60,839 nt of DNA from Nocardia testacea NBRC 100365 (GTDB lineage Bacteria; Actinomycetota; Actinomycetes; Mycobacteriales; Mycobacteriaceae): the NCBI RefSeq assembly GCF_000308775.1, contig NZ_BAGJ01000095.1, forward strand, positions 1 through 60,839. The letters run 5' to 3'. Below are positions 35,496 through 43,431 of the stretch, one piece after another. How positions within the stretch are numbered: the first letter of the stretch is position 1; every line of letters begins with the position of its first letter. A program made the translations under genes and the position numbers. The notes beneath the pieces were generated by a model that was not told the DNA's origin, did no database searches, and saw only the letters and a program-made list of their open reading frames with translations.

Positions 35496-36329
35496 CGCCC
35501 GGCTCACCGATTTGCTCTCCGGCAGGAACCGGCCCGCCCTGATGTGTAGCGGAGACGCTGTGACCAGCGATATATCTGTGCCAGGGGAATCGGTGAACAG
35601 CTCGGTCCCGGAAGGAGGTGAGAGCGACCGGGTCCTTCGGACTCGACTTCGGTATCGGCTGACCATCGGCCCCACCCACTGCCGAGACGGCTTCCCAACC
35701 CGGCCCCCGCCGTCCCGGCGAAGGAGGCCGCGGGCGGCGCGTCCTTCCGGAGCGCTGCCCGTCGGCTCCGACCCGATCGCCGGGTTTCGCGTCCTCGCGC
35801 ATAGGTCGCTACGCTTGTGGACCCGCAGCCCCATTGCGGCTTCACGGTCCGACGCGCAAGGGACAAGACCATGACCGGCCGGGCGCCGTAGCCGAGTGGA
35901 GACCCACCCCGGCGCGACCTGCCGGTACCCGGCCCAACCCACCCGGTCATCACCTGCCTGCGGCCTACGGGGGGCGATCCGCGGGCAGGCCTATGCCCGG
36001 CCACTCATCCGTACCAGGCCGGCATGGCCACCGGGTGACTGCCCGGGAAATCGACCACGCCAGACGGTCCGCGCCCAGGCCCCTCGCCGCTGAGCAGCTA
36101 CGGGCCGAGAGACCCGAGCAGGCGGTCACCGAGCCCCCCAAGACGAGGTGGGCAGTCCACGGCGTGCGTCATGTACTGGTAGCGCCCGGTACCTGGTCGG
36201 GGCGAGTGCATCGACTCGGCGTCGATATCGACCTCGGTCGCGCACAGCGCGAGGCGTTGAACTGGGAAAATGCCACCCGGAGGCGTCGGCTGGACGATTG
36301 TAGAGCGTTTGCTCTGTTACGCTTCGGGC
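35496..36329. other. Non-coding stretch of 834 bases, GC-rich and structured
   Basis: No open frame here has believable coding character. GGAAGGAGGTGA near 35612-35623 is a perfect complement of the 16S tail but is not followed by a usable start codon, except a GTG that overlaps it. Between 35620 and 35770 several GC-rich inverted repeats (for example GTCC-TTC-GGAC near 35633) suggest a structured RNA or decayed gene. A short frame, M-T-G-R-A-P, follows AAGGG near 35871. At the right end lies the tetR operator. Confidence 0.45.
36302..36315. promoter_or_regulatory. Operator-like dyad before tetR
   Basis: AGAGC-GTTT-GCTCT is a perfect 5-bp dyad with a 4-bp centre; GTA/TAC outside it extends the symmetry imperfectly. 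It lies 15-28 bases before the TetR start and therefore probably overlaps the promoter, as in autorepression. Confidence 0.5.
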
Positions 36330-36968
36330 ATGCCTCGCCCTCGCGTACATGCCCTGGATCCGCTCATGGATGCCGCCGAACGGCTCGCCATCGATTCCGG
36401 GCCCGCCGCGGTCACCGTCCGTGCCCTCTCGGAGGCCACCTCGGTGTCCAATGGCGCGATCTACCACGCCTTCGGCTCCCGCGCCGGGCTGATGGGGCAG
36501 GTCTGGCTGCGTGCCGCGCAGCGATTTCTGGCGCTGCAGCACCAGGCGGTCGACCGCGCGCTGGCCGCCGGCAACTCCCACGCAGACGCGATCGAGGCCG
36601 TCGTCGTCGCTGCCGATACCCCCGCCGAATTCCTCCTCCAGCAGCCGACCTCGGGACGTTTCCTGCTGACCGTGCCCCGCCGGGAACTTCTCGGTTCCAG
36701 CGAGATCCCCGACGACATCGCCGAGCAACTACGCCAACTCGATCAGACCCTGACCGAGCTGTTCGTGAACCTGTCGCGCAGCGTGTTCGACCGCGCCGAC
36801 CGCGAGGCCGTCGCCGTCATCCGCGACTGCGTGGTGCAACTACCCACCGCTCTGCTGCTGCGCGGCCGCCGAAACCCCGATCCCACGGTGCGTCAACGCC
36901 TCGCCGCCGCGGTCCGCGCGGTGCTGGCCGTACCCCTTCCGAGCGCCGCCTCGACCACAACGAAGTGA
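36330..36968 (+). CDS. TetR-family regulator
   Basis: A 212-residue protein with an N-terminal TetR helix-turn-helix (LMDAAERLAIDSG, VTVRALSEATSVSNGAIYHAFGSR). The C-terminal domain is variable. It ends 11 bases before the enoyl-CoA isomerase-like gene and almost certainly regulates that unit and itself. The start is the ATG at 36330; the larger frame starting at 36270 has no SD. Confidence 0.88.
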   Translation: MPRPRVHALDPLMDAAERLAIDSGPAAVTVRALSEATSVSNGAIYHAFGSRAGLMGQVWLRAAQRFLALQHQAVDRALAAGNSHADAIEAVVVAADTPAEFLLQQPTSGRFLLTVPRRELLGSSEIPDDIAEQLRQLDQTLTELFVNLSRSVFDRADREAVAVIRDCVVQLPTALLLRGRRNPDPTVRQRLAAAVRAVLAVPLPSAASTTTK

Positions 36969-36979
36969 AAGGCAATACC

Positions 36980-37627
36980 ATGACCGCGAACCTGCACTAC
37001 CACGACAAGATCGCCGTGCTGGACCTCGGCGACGACGAAAACCGGTTCTCCCCCGACTGGCTCGACACCGTCAACACCCACCTCGACGCCGTCGAGCGCG
37101 ACGCGCAAGGGCTGGTCACCACCGGCGGCGGCAAGTTCTATTCCAACGGTCTCGACCTGGACTGGATCATGGCCAACAGCGACCGCACCGACTGGTACGT
37201 CGGCCGCGTCCAGGAACTCTTAGCCCGCATCCTCACCTTCCCGCTACCCACCATCGCGGCGGTGAACGGCCACGCCTTCGGCGCCGGCGCCATGCTGGCC
37301 ATCGCCCACGACTACCGCGTCATGCGCGAAGACCGCGGCTACTACTGCTTCCCCGAGGTCGACATCAACATTCCCTTCACCCCCGGCATGGCCGCGCTCA
37401 TCCAGGCCAAACTCAGCCCCCAGACCGCCGTGACAGCGATGACCACCGGCCACCGCTTCAATGGTCCGGACGCCCTGGCCGCCGGGCTCGTCGACGCCAC
37501 CGCCACCGACGCCGAGGTCCTCACCACCGCCATAACGCGGCTCACCCCCATCCTCGGCAAGAACCCCGCCACCCTCGCCGCCATCAAGACCACCATGTAC
37601 AGCGCCGTCACCGCGGCGCTGCGCTGA
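36980..37627 (+). CDS. Enoyl-CoA hydratase/isomerase family protein (delta3-delta2 isomerase-like)
   Basis: A 215-residue crotonase-fold protein, short for the family. Oxyanion-hole segments TGGGKFYSNGLDLDW and NGHAFGAGAMLAIAHDYR are present, and PEVDINIPFTPGM carries a Glu as in peroxisomal delta3,delta2-enoyl-CoA isomerases. The usual first catalytic Glu of hydratases is not seen, so isomerisation is more likely than hydration. It is cotranscribed with the TetR gene upstream. Confidence 0.85.
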   Translation: MTANLHYHDKIAVLDLGDDENRFSPDWLDTVNTHLDAVERDAQGLVTTGGGKFYSNGLDLDWIMANSDRTDWYVGRVQELLARILTFPLPTIAAVNGHAFGAGAMLAIAHDYRVMREDRGYYCFPEVDINIPFTPGMAALIQAKLSPQTAVTAMTTGHRFNGPDALAAGLVDATATDAEVLTTAITRLTPILGKNPATLAAIKTTMYSAVTAALR

Positions 37628-37739
37628 CACCGGTCGAACCCAGGAAGACCGTCATGTCTTCGACGCCGACGACAAAGCCTTCGTCACCGCCCGGCCATCC
37701 GAGGCCAGGCGTCGCGTTGTCGCGTTGCCGGACTGTCCG

Positions 37740-37813
37740 CTGCGTACTGATATCGGGGCTCGGCCCCAGCTTTCGATGGAGAGGGTGAGGCCGTCGGGCG
37801 CGGTGAACGCCAT
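37740..37813 (-). pseudogene. Possible fragment of an alpha/beta hydrolase N-terminus
   Basis: Reading minus from the ATG at 37811-37813, MAFTAPDGLTLSIESWG looks like the first strand pair of an alpha/beta hydrolase. No hydrolase core (GHSxG, catalytic Asp or His) follows before the frame degrades toward 37628. It lies in the 261-base gap between the isomerase-like gene and the membrane protein. The call is weak. Confidence 0.22.
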
Positions 37814-37888
37814 CCAAGGTATTGCTCGGTCAGAAGCCCGGCTCCGGCCCTGTAATCCTGCCGAGCGGCGCGTGCGACTACATCACCC

Positions 37889-38344
37889 CTACGATACGTC
37901 GCCCCGAGCCGACGAACCGAGTGTGACGAGAATGCCCACAAAAGCAGCACTGTCGGGATGCGGCCTATCCTCGCGCAACATCTCGGTCGCGACCTTGTCC
38001 CTCTCCGCGCGTGCGAAGTCGAAGCCCGCCGGCTGAAAGACCGAACCGGCGGCCAGCCCCGCCAGCACGATCACCGGCACCACGGCGATCTTCCAGGACC
38101 ATCGACGCTCTCCGCCGAGCAGATACAACGTCTTGATCGCCCACACCAGCAGGGAAACACCCAGCAGAAGCCCGCTGGCCAACAGGGCAACAAGCTGATC
38201 GGGCCCGGTCACATTCTGAACGAACGGAGCCCAGTCGAGGTGGACGCACCTCAGAACCGCAACACCGAGAGCTGTCCCCGCCGAGACCACCGAGCCCGGG
38301 GCGGTCGCAGTGCCACGTTCGACCTCGGTATGCCCGAACTGCAC
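37889..38344 (-). CDS. Membrane protein, unknown function
   Basis: A 151-residue protein with a weak hydrophobic segment near residues 16-32, a strong helix at about 48-72 (LVALLASGLLLGVSLLVWAIKTLYLL) and another at about 84-103. A charged tail follows (RAERDKVATEMLREDRPHPDS). The start is taken as the GTG at 38342-38344; no clear SD supports it. No family is recognised. Confidence 0.55.
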   Translation of the reverse strand: MQFGHTEVERGTATAPGSVVSAGTALGVAVLRCVHLDWAPFVQNVTGPDQLVALLASGLLLGVSLLVWAIKTLYLLGGERRWSWKIAVVPVIVLAGLAAGSVFQPAGFDFARAERDKVATEMLREDRPHPDSAAFVGILVTLGSSARGDVS

Positions 38345-38499
38345 ACTTGATGTTTCGATCGGGGGCTCCTCACCTCTACGATCGTGACCTCACGCCCGAT
38401 TCGCGTTCGGCGATCTTCCACCGCACTTTCCGGCGGGATAAGCCCCCTGACCGGACCGCTGCAACCTTCGTGCCGGCCAGAAGCGCCACAGTTTCGGAT

Positions 38500-39060
38500 T
38501 CACCGTGATGACGGTAGCGCGCTGAGCACCATGCGGGTCAGAGTGGCGAAGGACGTCTCGATGTCTTCGGCGAGCTGGAAGCCTCCTTGGGATTCCAGGG
38601 TGGCGAAGCCGTGCCCGGAGGCGCGGATGCAGCGGGTGATGTGCACAGCCTCCGCGCCGGTGACGCCGCATCCGGTCAGGACAGCGGAGATGGTGTCCAT
38701 CAGGCGGTGGCTGGCGGTGTCCCAGCCCGGTGTCTCGCGCGGGTTCTGGGGCAGCATCGCGTAGCGGTGGGGGTGTTCCACGGCGTAGTCGCGGTAGGCG
38801 CGCAACAGAGCGCCCACCGCTTCGGGGCCGCCGAGCCCGATCACTGAGCGGGTCACCCGTTCGGTGAGCTCGTCGAGGACGCGCACGCCGACGAGGTCCA
38901 CCAGTTCGTCCAGGTTCTTGACGTGCTTGTACAGCGACGGTGTGGCCACATCGGCGCGGGTGGCCACCGCGGCGAGGGTCAGCGCGCGGGGCCCGCCTTC
39001 GTCGACGACGGCGACGGCGACGTCCACCACCGCGGTGGGAGATAGTCCGGCGCGGGGCAT
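38500..39060 (-). CDS. TetR-family regulator with WHG-type C-terminal domain
   Basis: A 186-residue protein. The helix-turn-helix region is LTLAAVATRADVATPSLYKHVKNLDEL, followed by a WHG-like ligand domain (HPHRYAMLPQNP, GHGFATLESQGGFQL). The ATG at 39058-39060 has AAGGA seven bases upstream; a GTG one codon earlier is possible. It is the second gene of the unit that begins with the hydrolase at 39.8 kb, and the tandem dyads before that gene are its likely operators. Confidence 0.88.
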   Translation of the reverse strand: MPRAGLSPTAVVDVAVAVVDEGGPRALTLAAVATRADVATPSLYKHVKNLDELVDLVGVRVLDELTERVTRSVIGLGGPEAVGALLRAYRDYAVEHPHRYAMLPQNPRETPGWDTASHRLMDTISAVLTGCGVTGAEAVHITRCIRASGHGFATLESQGGFQLAEDIETSFATLTRMVLSALPSSR

Positions 39061-39115
39061 CACGAATCCTTCGCGACGGAGGTCGAGGCGACGGGGAGGC
39101 GCCCCATGTGTGGCA

Positions 39116-39838
39116 TCACAGCGCCTTCAGGAACGTCGCGACAGTGTGCGCGAAGAATTCCGGGTTATCGGCGTGCGGGTAGTGCCCCGAGCCGTCCGCC
39201 ATAGCCACCTGGGACGGCCCGGAGACCTCGTTCGCGATCCGTTGCGCCTCGGCGGCCGGGTCGGCGAGGTCGCCGTCCTCGGTGCCCATGACGATCAAGG
39301 TCGGAGCGGTGATGTCCGACAGGTCCAGGGCAGGGTCGGCGGGCAGCGAATCGGTCAGGGCGCTCAAGGCTGCGAGGTGTCCCTTACGGCGCAGCATCGC
39401 CTTGTTCGCGGCGAGATAGTCGGCGAAGTCGGCGGGCTTGGTGCCCGGGTACAGCGTCTTGAGGAACATCGTCCACAGCGAAGCATTATTGGTGACGAGT
39501 TTGGCGGCCAGCCCCATGAGGAAGCCGGGCTTCTCATGCCGCACCGCGGCACCTACGAGCACCAGGCCGCGCACCAACTCGGGTTCGCGGACGGCGACCT
39601 GCCCGGCAGACTTCGCCGCGAACGAGTGGCCGACGATCACGGCCGGCCCACCGAGATGACGAATCACGGCGGCGATGTCGTGGCCGACGGCGGTGGGATC
39701 GTACTGCGGCCAGTCGGCGCTGGAGTCACCGTGACCACGAATATCCATGACGGCCAGCCGGTTTCCGGCTTCGGCCAGCATCGGGGCCACGAACCGGAAA
39801 TCGGCACGGTTGACGCCGACGCCGGGGACGCACACCAC
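39116..39838 (-). CDS. Alpha/beta hydrolase with a damaged start region
   Basis: The frame (240 residues from the GTG at 39836-39838) has the oxyanion strand, DIRGHGDSSADW, the nucleophile elbow GHSFAAKSAG, an acid in GTEDGDLADP and the His of GSGHYPHADN. Coding-quality sequence continues upstream for about 25 codons (LPLPGGTIAYELTGPSAGPLVV) to a TAA at 39914-39916, yet those codons contain no ATG, GTG or TTG. The SD AAGGAG at 39910-39915 points at CAT/CAC. Either an unusual start, a small indel or loss of function explains this. The substrate is unknown. Confidence 0.75.
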   Translation of the reverse strand: MVCVPGVGVNRADFRFVAPMLAEAGNRLAVMDIRGHGDSSADWPQYDPTAVGHDIAAVIRHLGGPAVIVGHSFAAKSAGQVAVREPELVRGLVLVGAAVRHEKPGFLMGLAAKLVTNNASLWTMFLKTLYPGTKPADFADYLAANKAMLRRKGHLAALSALTDSLPADPALDLSDITAPTLIVMGTEDGDLADPAAEAQRIANEVSGPSQVAMADGSGHYPHADNPEFFAHTVATFLKAL

Positions 39839-39915
39839 CAGAGGCCCAGCGGAGGGGCCGGTGAGCTCATAGGCGATGGTGCCGCCGGGAAGCGGGAGGT
39901 GATGCCGATCTCCTT

Positions 39916-39952
39916 AGCTATCTGCGATAGCTGTAAAGCTAATACCATTAGC
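39916..39952. promoter_or_regulatory. Two tandem perfect dyads, probable TetR operators
   Basis: AGCTATC-TGC-GATAGCT (39916-39932) and GCTAAT-ACC-ATTAGC (39938-39952) are perfect inverted repeats whose centres are 21 bp apart, two helical turns. They lie just before the SD of the hydrolase gene, so a bound repressor would cover the promoter. The TetR gene two places downstream is the natural candidate. The rest of the 39839-40247 gap shows no gene. Confidence 0.7.
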
Positions 39953-40247
39953 CATTGTTGTCCAGTCGAGTGGTGCGCATCACAACCTATGGCGAATTCC
40001 GACCCACCAGGCCGGTCGAGGCGCGATTGGCCTTCTCGAGTCCTGGGCAACGCGACTACGCCTTCTGGTCCACTGCTGCCGGTGCCGCGATGATTCCGGC
40101 AGCATGCGCCCGACAGTGCGTCAGTTTTGGACAGTGAGTTGAAGCTGCATCGCGTGTCATGGGAGTTTCCCGGAGGCTTCACGCCGGCGGGGGCAATGGC
40201 CGGCGACCGTTGCCCCCGCCGCACGGAGCCGGGGTCCGATAGGGGGG

Positions 40248-40952
40248 ATGAGCATCGACGGGTTCGATATCGCGCGGAGTCTGGTCTGTGAAGGCTTCCC
40301 CGGAGCGCGGGCAGCGTGGCCGGGTGGCAGCACCGTACTCGGAATGGCTACGCCCACGTCGGATCTGGACATCAGCGTGCTCCTCGATGGCCCGCCCGCC
40401 CCTTACCGCCAATCGCTGCGATATCACGGGTGGCCGGTCGAGTTGTTCGTGCACACCGACGAAGCGATGCAGCACTCCTTGGCAAAGGACCGCAAGGCCC
40501 GGCGGCCGGCGACCCTGCGCCTGATCGGCCGCTCCCTGGCCCTGCTCGACAACGACGGCAGCGGAGAATATCTACGGGAAAGTGTGCGGCACAGCTGGCC
40601 GCGGGCCCGCTCACCGCGGCGGAACTACGGTCGGCTCGCTACGGGATCACCGACCGGCTCGACGATCTCGTGGGCTGCACGGACGACGACGAACGACTCC
40701 TGACCTGTGGCGGGCCACCGCCGACCTGCTGCTCACCGGACACGGCCACTGACAGGTACCGGCAAATGGTTACACCGGGAGCCGGCCGCCTTCGACCACG
40801 ATGCCGGCACGGAGTACGCGAACGCATTGGCCCACGGTGTTCGCTCGGCGGCTCAGGGAAACACGACGCCGATCGTCGAGACCGTCACCCAGGCGCTGAA
40901 CATCTTCGGTGGCCGATTCTTCGACGGATTCACCGCCCAGGGACCCGACTGA
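40248..40952 (+). pseudogene. Nucleotidyltransferase gene broken by three frameshifts
   Basis: The first part (MSIDGFDIARSLVCEGFPGA, GGSTVLGMATPTSDLDISVLL) is a polymerase-beta-type nucleotidyltransferase with its GS and D-x-D motifs. Near 40580 the frame is lost and continues as AAQLAAGPLTAAELRSARYG in another frame. Near 40700 it shifts again (LWRATADLLLTGHGH), and near 40750 once more (TGTGKWLHREPAAFDHD to the end at 40952). Joined, the pieces would give about 230 residues. Sequencing error cannot explain three shifts easily, so the gene is dead. Confidence 0.75.
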
Positions 40953-41110
40953 GCCCTACTGTGGGCCCATTACCTCGATGGCAGCATCATGGTGTGGTCG
41001 CGCGGGTGGAGCCGGCAGTGTTGGAGTTGCCGTGGAGGCCGACCCTGGAGCAGGGATGGCAAGCATGCGTCAGTTCGGTACTCTGCACCGGCCGCTGCCC
41101 CGACCCCCTA

Positions 41111-41989
41111 CTACCGGCCCGCTCGACTGCGCGAGGTCGGGTGCTTCTTCGGGGCGAGACGTCCGGGACGGTCTGGTGCGCGACGGAGGATCGAGCGGGT
41201 CAGGGCGTCGCCGTCCTCGAGCATCGCGAGATGCCCGACTCCGCGAAGGTATTCCAGCTCGGCATTCGGCACCGCCTCGTACTGGTGCGCTGATGCCGGG
41301 TCCCAACGCGGATCGGATTCTCCGAAGATCACGAGGAGGGGCTTTCCGCAATCGACGAGTCGCTGGGGCACGGTCCGCGTGGTGATGTAGTCCATGTTGG
41401 CGGCCAGAATCGCGCGGAACGCTCGATAGGAGGTTCTTCGCAAGTCGGCCAGGGTCGCGTCCGGCACCGTGATCGGGGCCGCCGCAGTCGCCACCAGGCC
41501 GCGGCGGATCAGCGAGTCGGTACGGATAGCCCACACGAGCGGACCGAAGGGCGGCGAGGCGAGCATCCGGATGATCGCCGGCTCAGGGCGAAGCGCCGCG
41601 GGACTCGGCCCCGTGCTGACCAGGACGAGCTCGCCGACCAGGTCGGGCCGGTGCTCCACGAGAGCGGTAGCGACGTACCCTCCGCTGGAGTGACCGACAA
41701 CCGTCGAGTTTCTGGCGCCCAGCTCATCCAATACCGTCGCCACCCGCTCCGCCTGCTGCGGTACGGCGTAGGTCGGCACCGGTTCGGACCGGCCGCAGCC
41801 CGGAAGGTCGATCGTGATCACCCGATACTCGGTGGCGAGCGCGGGCACCACCGGCTCCCACGTCGAACCGGTCGCGCCCGAGCCGTGGATGAGCAGCAAG
41901 GGCGGCGCCGCCGGATCCCCGTGGATAACGACGCGCAATCCGTGGACTGTCATGTTGTTGCCTGTCCGGGCAGGACTCGATTCACTCAT
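41111..41989 (-). CDS. Alpha/beta hydrolase
   Basis: A 292-residue hydrolase: LLLIHGSGATGSTW (oxyanion), DLPGCGRSEP, the nucleophile elbow GHSSGGYVA, an acid in GESDPRWDP and the His of GVGHLAMLEDGD. The last 20 residues are very basic and may be an extension from drift. It is divergent from the AraC gene, which probably regulates it. The substrate is unknown. Confidence 0.87.
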   Translation of the reverse strand: MSESSPARTGNNMTVHGLRVVIHGDPAAPPLLLIHGSGATGSTWEPVVPALATEYRVITIDLPGCGRSEPVPTYAVPQQAERVATVLDELGARNSTVVGHSSGGYVATALVEHRPDLVGELVLVSTGPSPAALRPEPAIIRMLASPPFGPLVWAIRTDSLIRRGLVATAAAPITVPDATLADLRRTSYRAFRAILAANMDYITTRTVPQRLVDCGKPLLVIFGESDPRWDPASAHQYEAVPNAELEYLRGVGHLAMLEDGDALTRSILRRAPDRPGRLAPKKHPTSRSRAGR

Positions 41990-42067
41990 ACCGACAGCTT
42001 CGTCACCGGCTCCTGGCGCCGTATTGGATGAATGTCACGCTATTCCGTTCCCGTTAGTCTGGGCCCT

Positions 42068-42892
42068 ATGACCACAACGGGCACATGGGACTGGAACCGG
42101 GTGGACCTGACCGTCCCGGTCCGGTTACCGGCTCCGGGGGTCCGGATGGCGGGTTTCCGTTACCGCGACGTCGCATCCGTCGATATCACGATGATCCCGC
42201 ATCCTTCGGTCACGCTGCTGCTCGATCTCAGCGAGGCCGGCGTCGTCTACGACGTGCTCGGGCGCCTGGTCACGGGGAACGTGATCGTCGGCCTCCGGGC
42301 CGGTGCCTTACGGATCACCGGTGCGGAAGCCGGTGAGGTCCTGCAGATCCGAATGTCCCCTGTTGTCGCCGCGGCGATTCTCCGAGACGCCGACATCATC
42401 GGCGGCACCGTGATATCGCTGCGGGAGCTGTGGGGTAGCTGCGTCGGCATCTTGACCGAGCGACTCCGTTCGACGCCGTCGTGGGACGAACGGTTCGCAC
42501 TCGCAGCCGCGTTCCTTCGAAGCCGGCTACCTCGCGGATACGGTGTGGCACCAGAGATCGCGTACGCCTGGGACCGGACCGTCGGCACCAAAGGCCTGCT
42601 CCGAGTCGAAACCCTTGCCGCAGAGACCGGTTGGACCCGGCAGCGGCTCTGGTCCCGCTTCCGTACCCATCTCGGAATTTCACCCAAGCATGCGTCCGAA
42701 CTGGTCCGCTTCGACCGTGCCGCCCATCTTCTGGCCGCAGGGCGCTCACCTGCGGACGCCGCCGCCGAGGCCGGCTACGTCGACCAATCCCATCTTCACC
42801 GTCGAACCAAGGCGATCACCGACATGACTCCCACCCTCGTCGCGGAGGCGCCATGGCTGGCGATCGACGACGCCGCCTGGTCGACAACCTGA
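42068..42892 (+). CDS. AraC-family transcription regulator
   Basis: A 274-residue protein with a C-terminal AraC double helix-turn-helix (about residues 165-260: VETLAAETGWTRQRLWSRFRTHLGISPKHASELVRFDRA, AAEAGYVDQSHLHRRTK). The N-terminal half is a possible cupin-like sensor. The start is set at the ATG at 42068, since the extra 12 residues from the ATG at 42032 look non-native; neither has a strong SD. The divergent hydrolase, 78 bases away, is the probable target. Confidence 0.85.
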   Translation: MTTTGTWDWNRVDLTVPVRLPAPGVRMAGFRYRDVASVDITMIPHPSVTLLLDLSEAGVVYDVLGRLVTGNVIVGLRAGALRITGAEAGEVLQIRMSPVVAAAILRDADIIGGTVISLRELWGSCVGILTERLRSTPSWDERFALAAAFLRSRLPRGYGVAPEIAYAWDRTVGTKGLLRVETLAAETGWTRQRLWSRFRTHLGISPKHASELVRFDRAAHLLAAGRSPADAAAEAGYVDQSHLHRRTKAITDMTPTLVAEAPWLAIDDAAWSTT

Positions 42893-43009
42893 TCTCCGCG
42901 TCCGGACGAACCTCGACGGCCTGTCCGCCGAGTATATGAGTACGGGGTCAGTACCCGGATCACGCTCCAACGTCCGGTCCTGTGCGGCCGAAGTCCTGTT
43001 CCGCCGGAA

Positions 43010-43255
43010 CTACTGGGTCGCGGTCGGCGTTGCGGACCGGTCCGCTTCGTTCGGAATGCGCGTTCGTCGCGATACCGCCTCGAGCGCACGTATGGCTTCC
43101 GCGGTCTCCCGCTGGGCTTGCGCCTGCGCGAGGGCAGCATGTGCCTGCGCCTGCGCGATCACATTGCGCCGCTCCGCTTCGCTGACCGCTTCCCCGGTGG
43201 TGAGACCATCGAGTAACGCCTCGGCGCGCTGCTTGTGAGCGGTGTAGTCATCCAT
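43010..43255 (-). CDS. Small alpha-helical protein
   Basis: An 81-residue, mostly helical protein, with an Ala/Gln-rich repeat (AQAQAHAALAQAQAQRETAEAI), likely coiled-coil. There is no membrane segment. The start is the ATG at 43253-43255. A 28-bp near-perfect palindrome lies 42 bases upstream. No family is recognised. Confidence 0.6.
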   Translation of the reverse strand: MDDYTAHKQRAEALLDGLTTGEAVSEAERRNVIAQAQAHAALAQAQAQRETAEAIRALEAVSRRTRIPNEADRSATPTATQ

Positions 43256-43296
43256 CGGGCGATTCTCGCATCCTCCCCGTCGTGTCCCGCGCGATG

Positions 43297-43324
43297 CCTG
43301 TATGGCGCGTGCGCGCCATACAGG
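43297..43324. repeat. 28-bp palindrome, 13-bp perfect arms
   Basis: The arm CCTGTATGGCGCG (43297-43309) is repeated as its exact complement at 43312-43324 across a 2-base centre. GATGC flanks it on both sides. It lies between the end of the ABC-F gene and the start of the small helical gene. There is no T-run on either side. It may be an operator of the small gene, a cruciform-forming site or an RNA processing/terminating hairpin for the ABC-F mRNA. Confidence 0.7.
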
Positions 43325-43431
43325 ATGCGGTGGGCTCGGCCGGCCATGCATCAGCGCGTCCAGGCCCACCCGCGTCGACGTCGACCACACCGATGCTCCT
43401 CGCGGTGAACCTATCGCCGGGCCGGACCGGT

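Noticed and set aside
35881..35960. tRNA-like sequence (GCCGTAGCCGAGTGG resembles a D-arm)
   Set aside because: No matching acceptor end and no GGTTCGAATCC-type T-arm follow at the right distance; no anticodon arm could be drawn.
35834..36979. N-terminal extension of the enoyl-CoA isomerase-like protein
   Set aside because: The frame runs through the tetR gene in another phase and is Arg/Pro-rich. The true start is the ATG at 36980.
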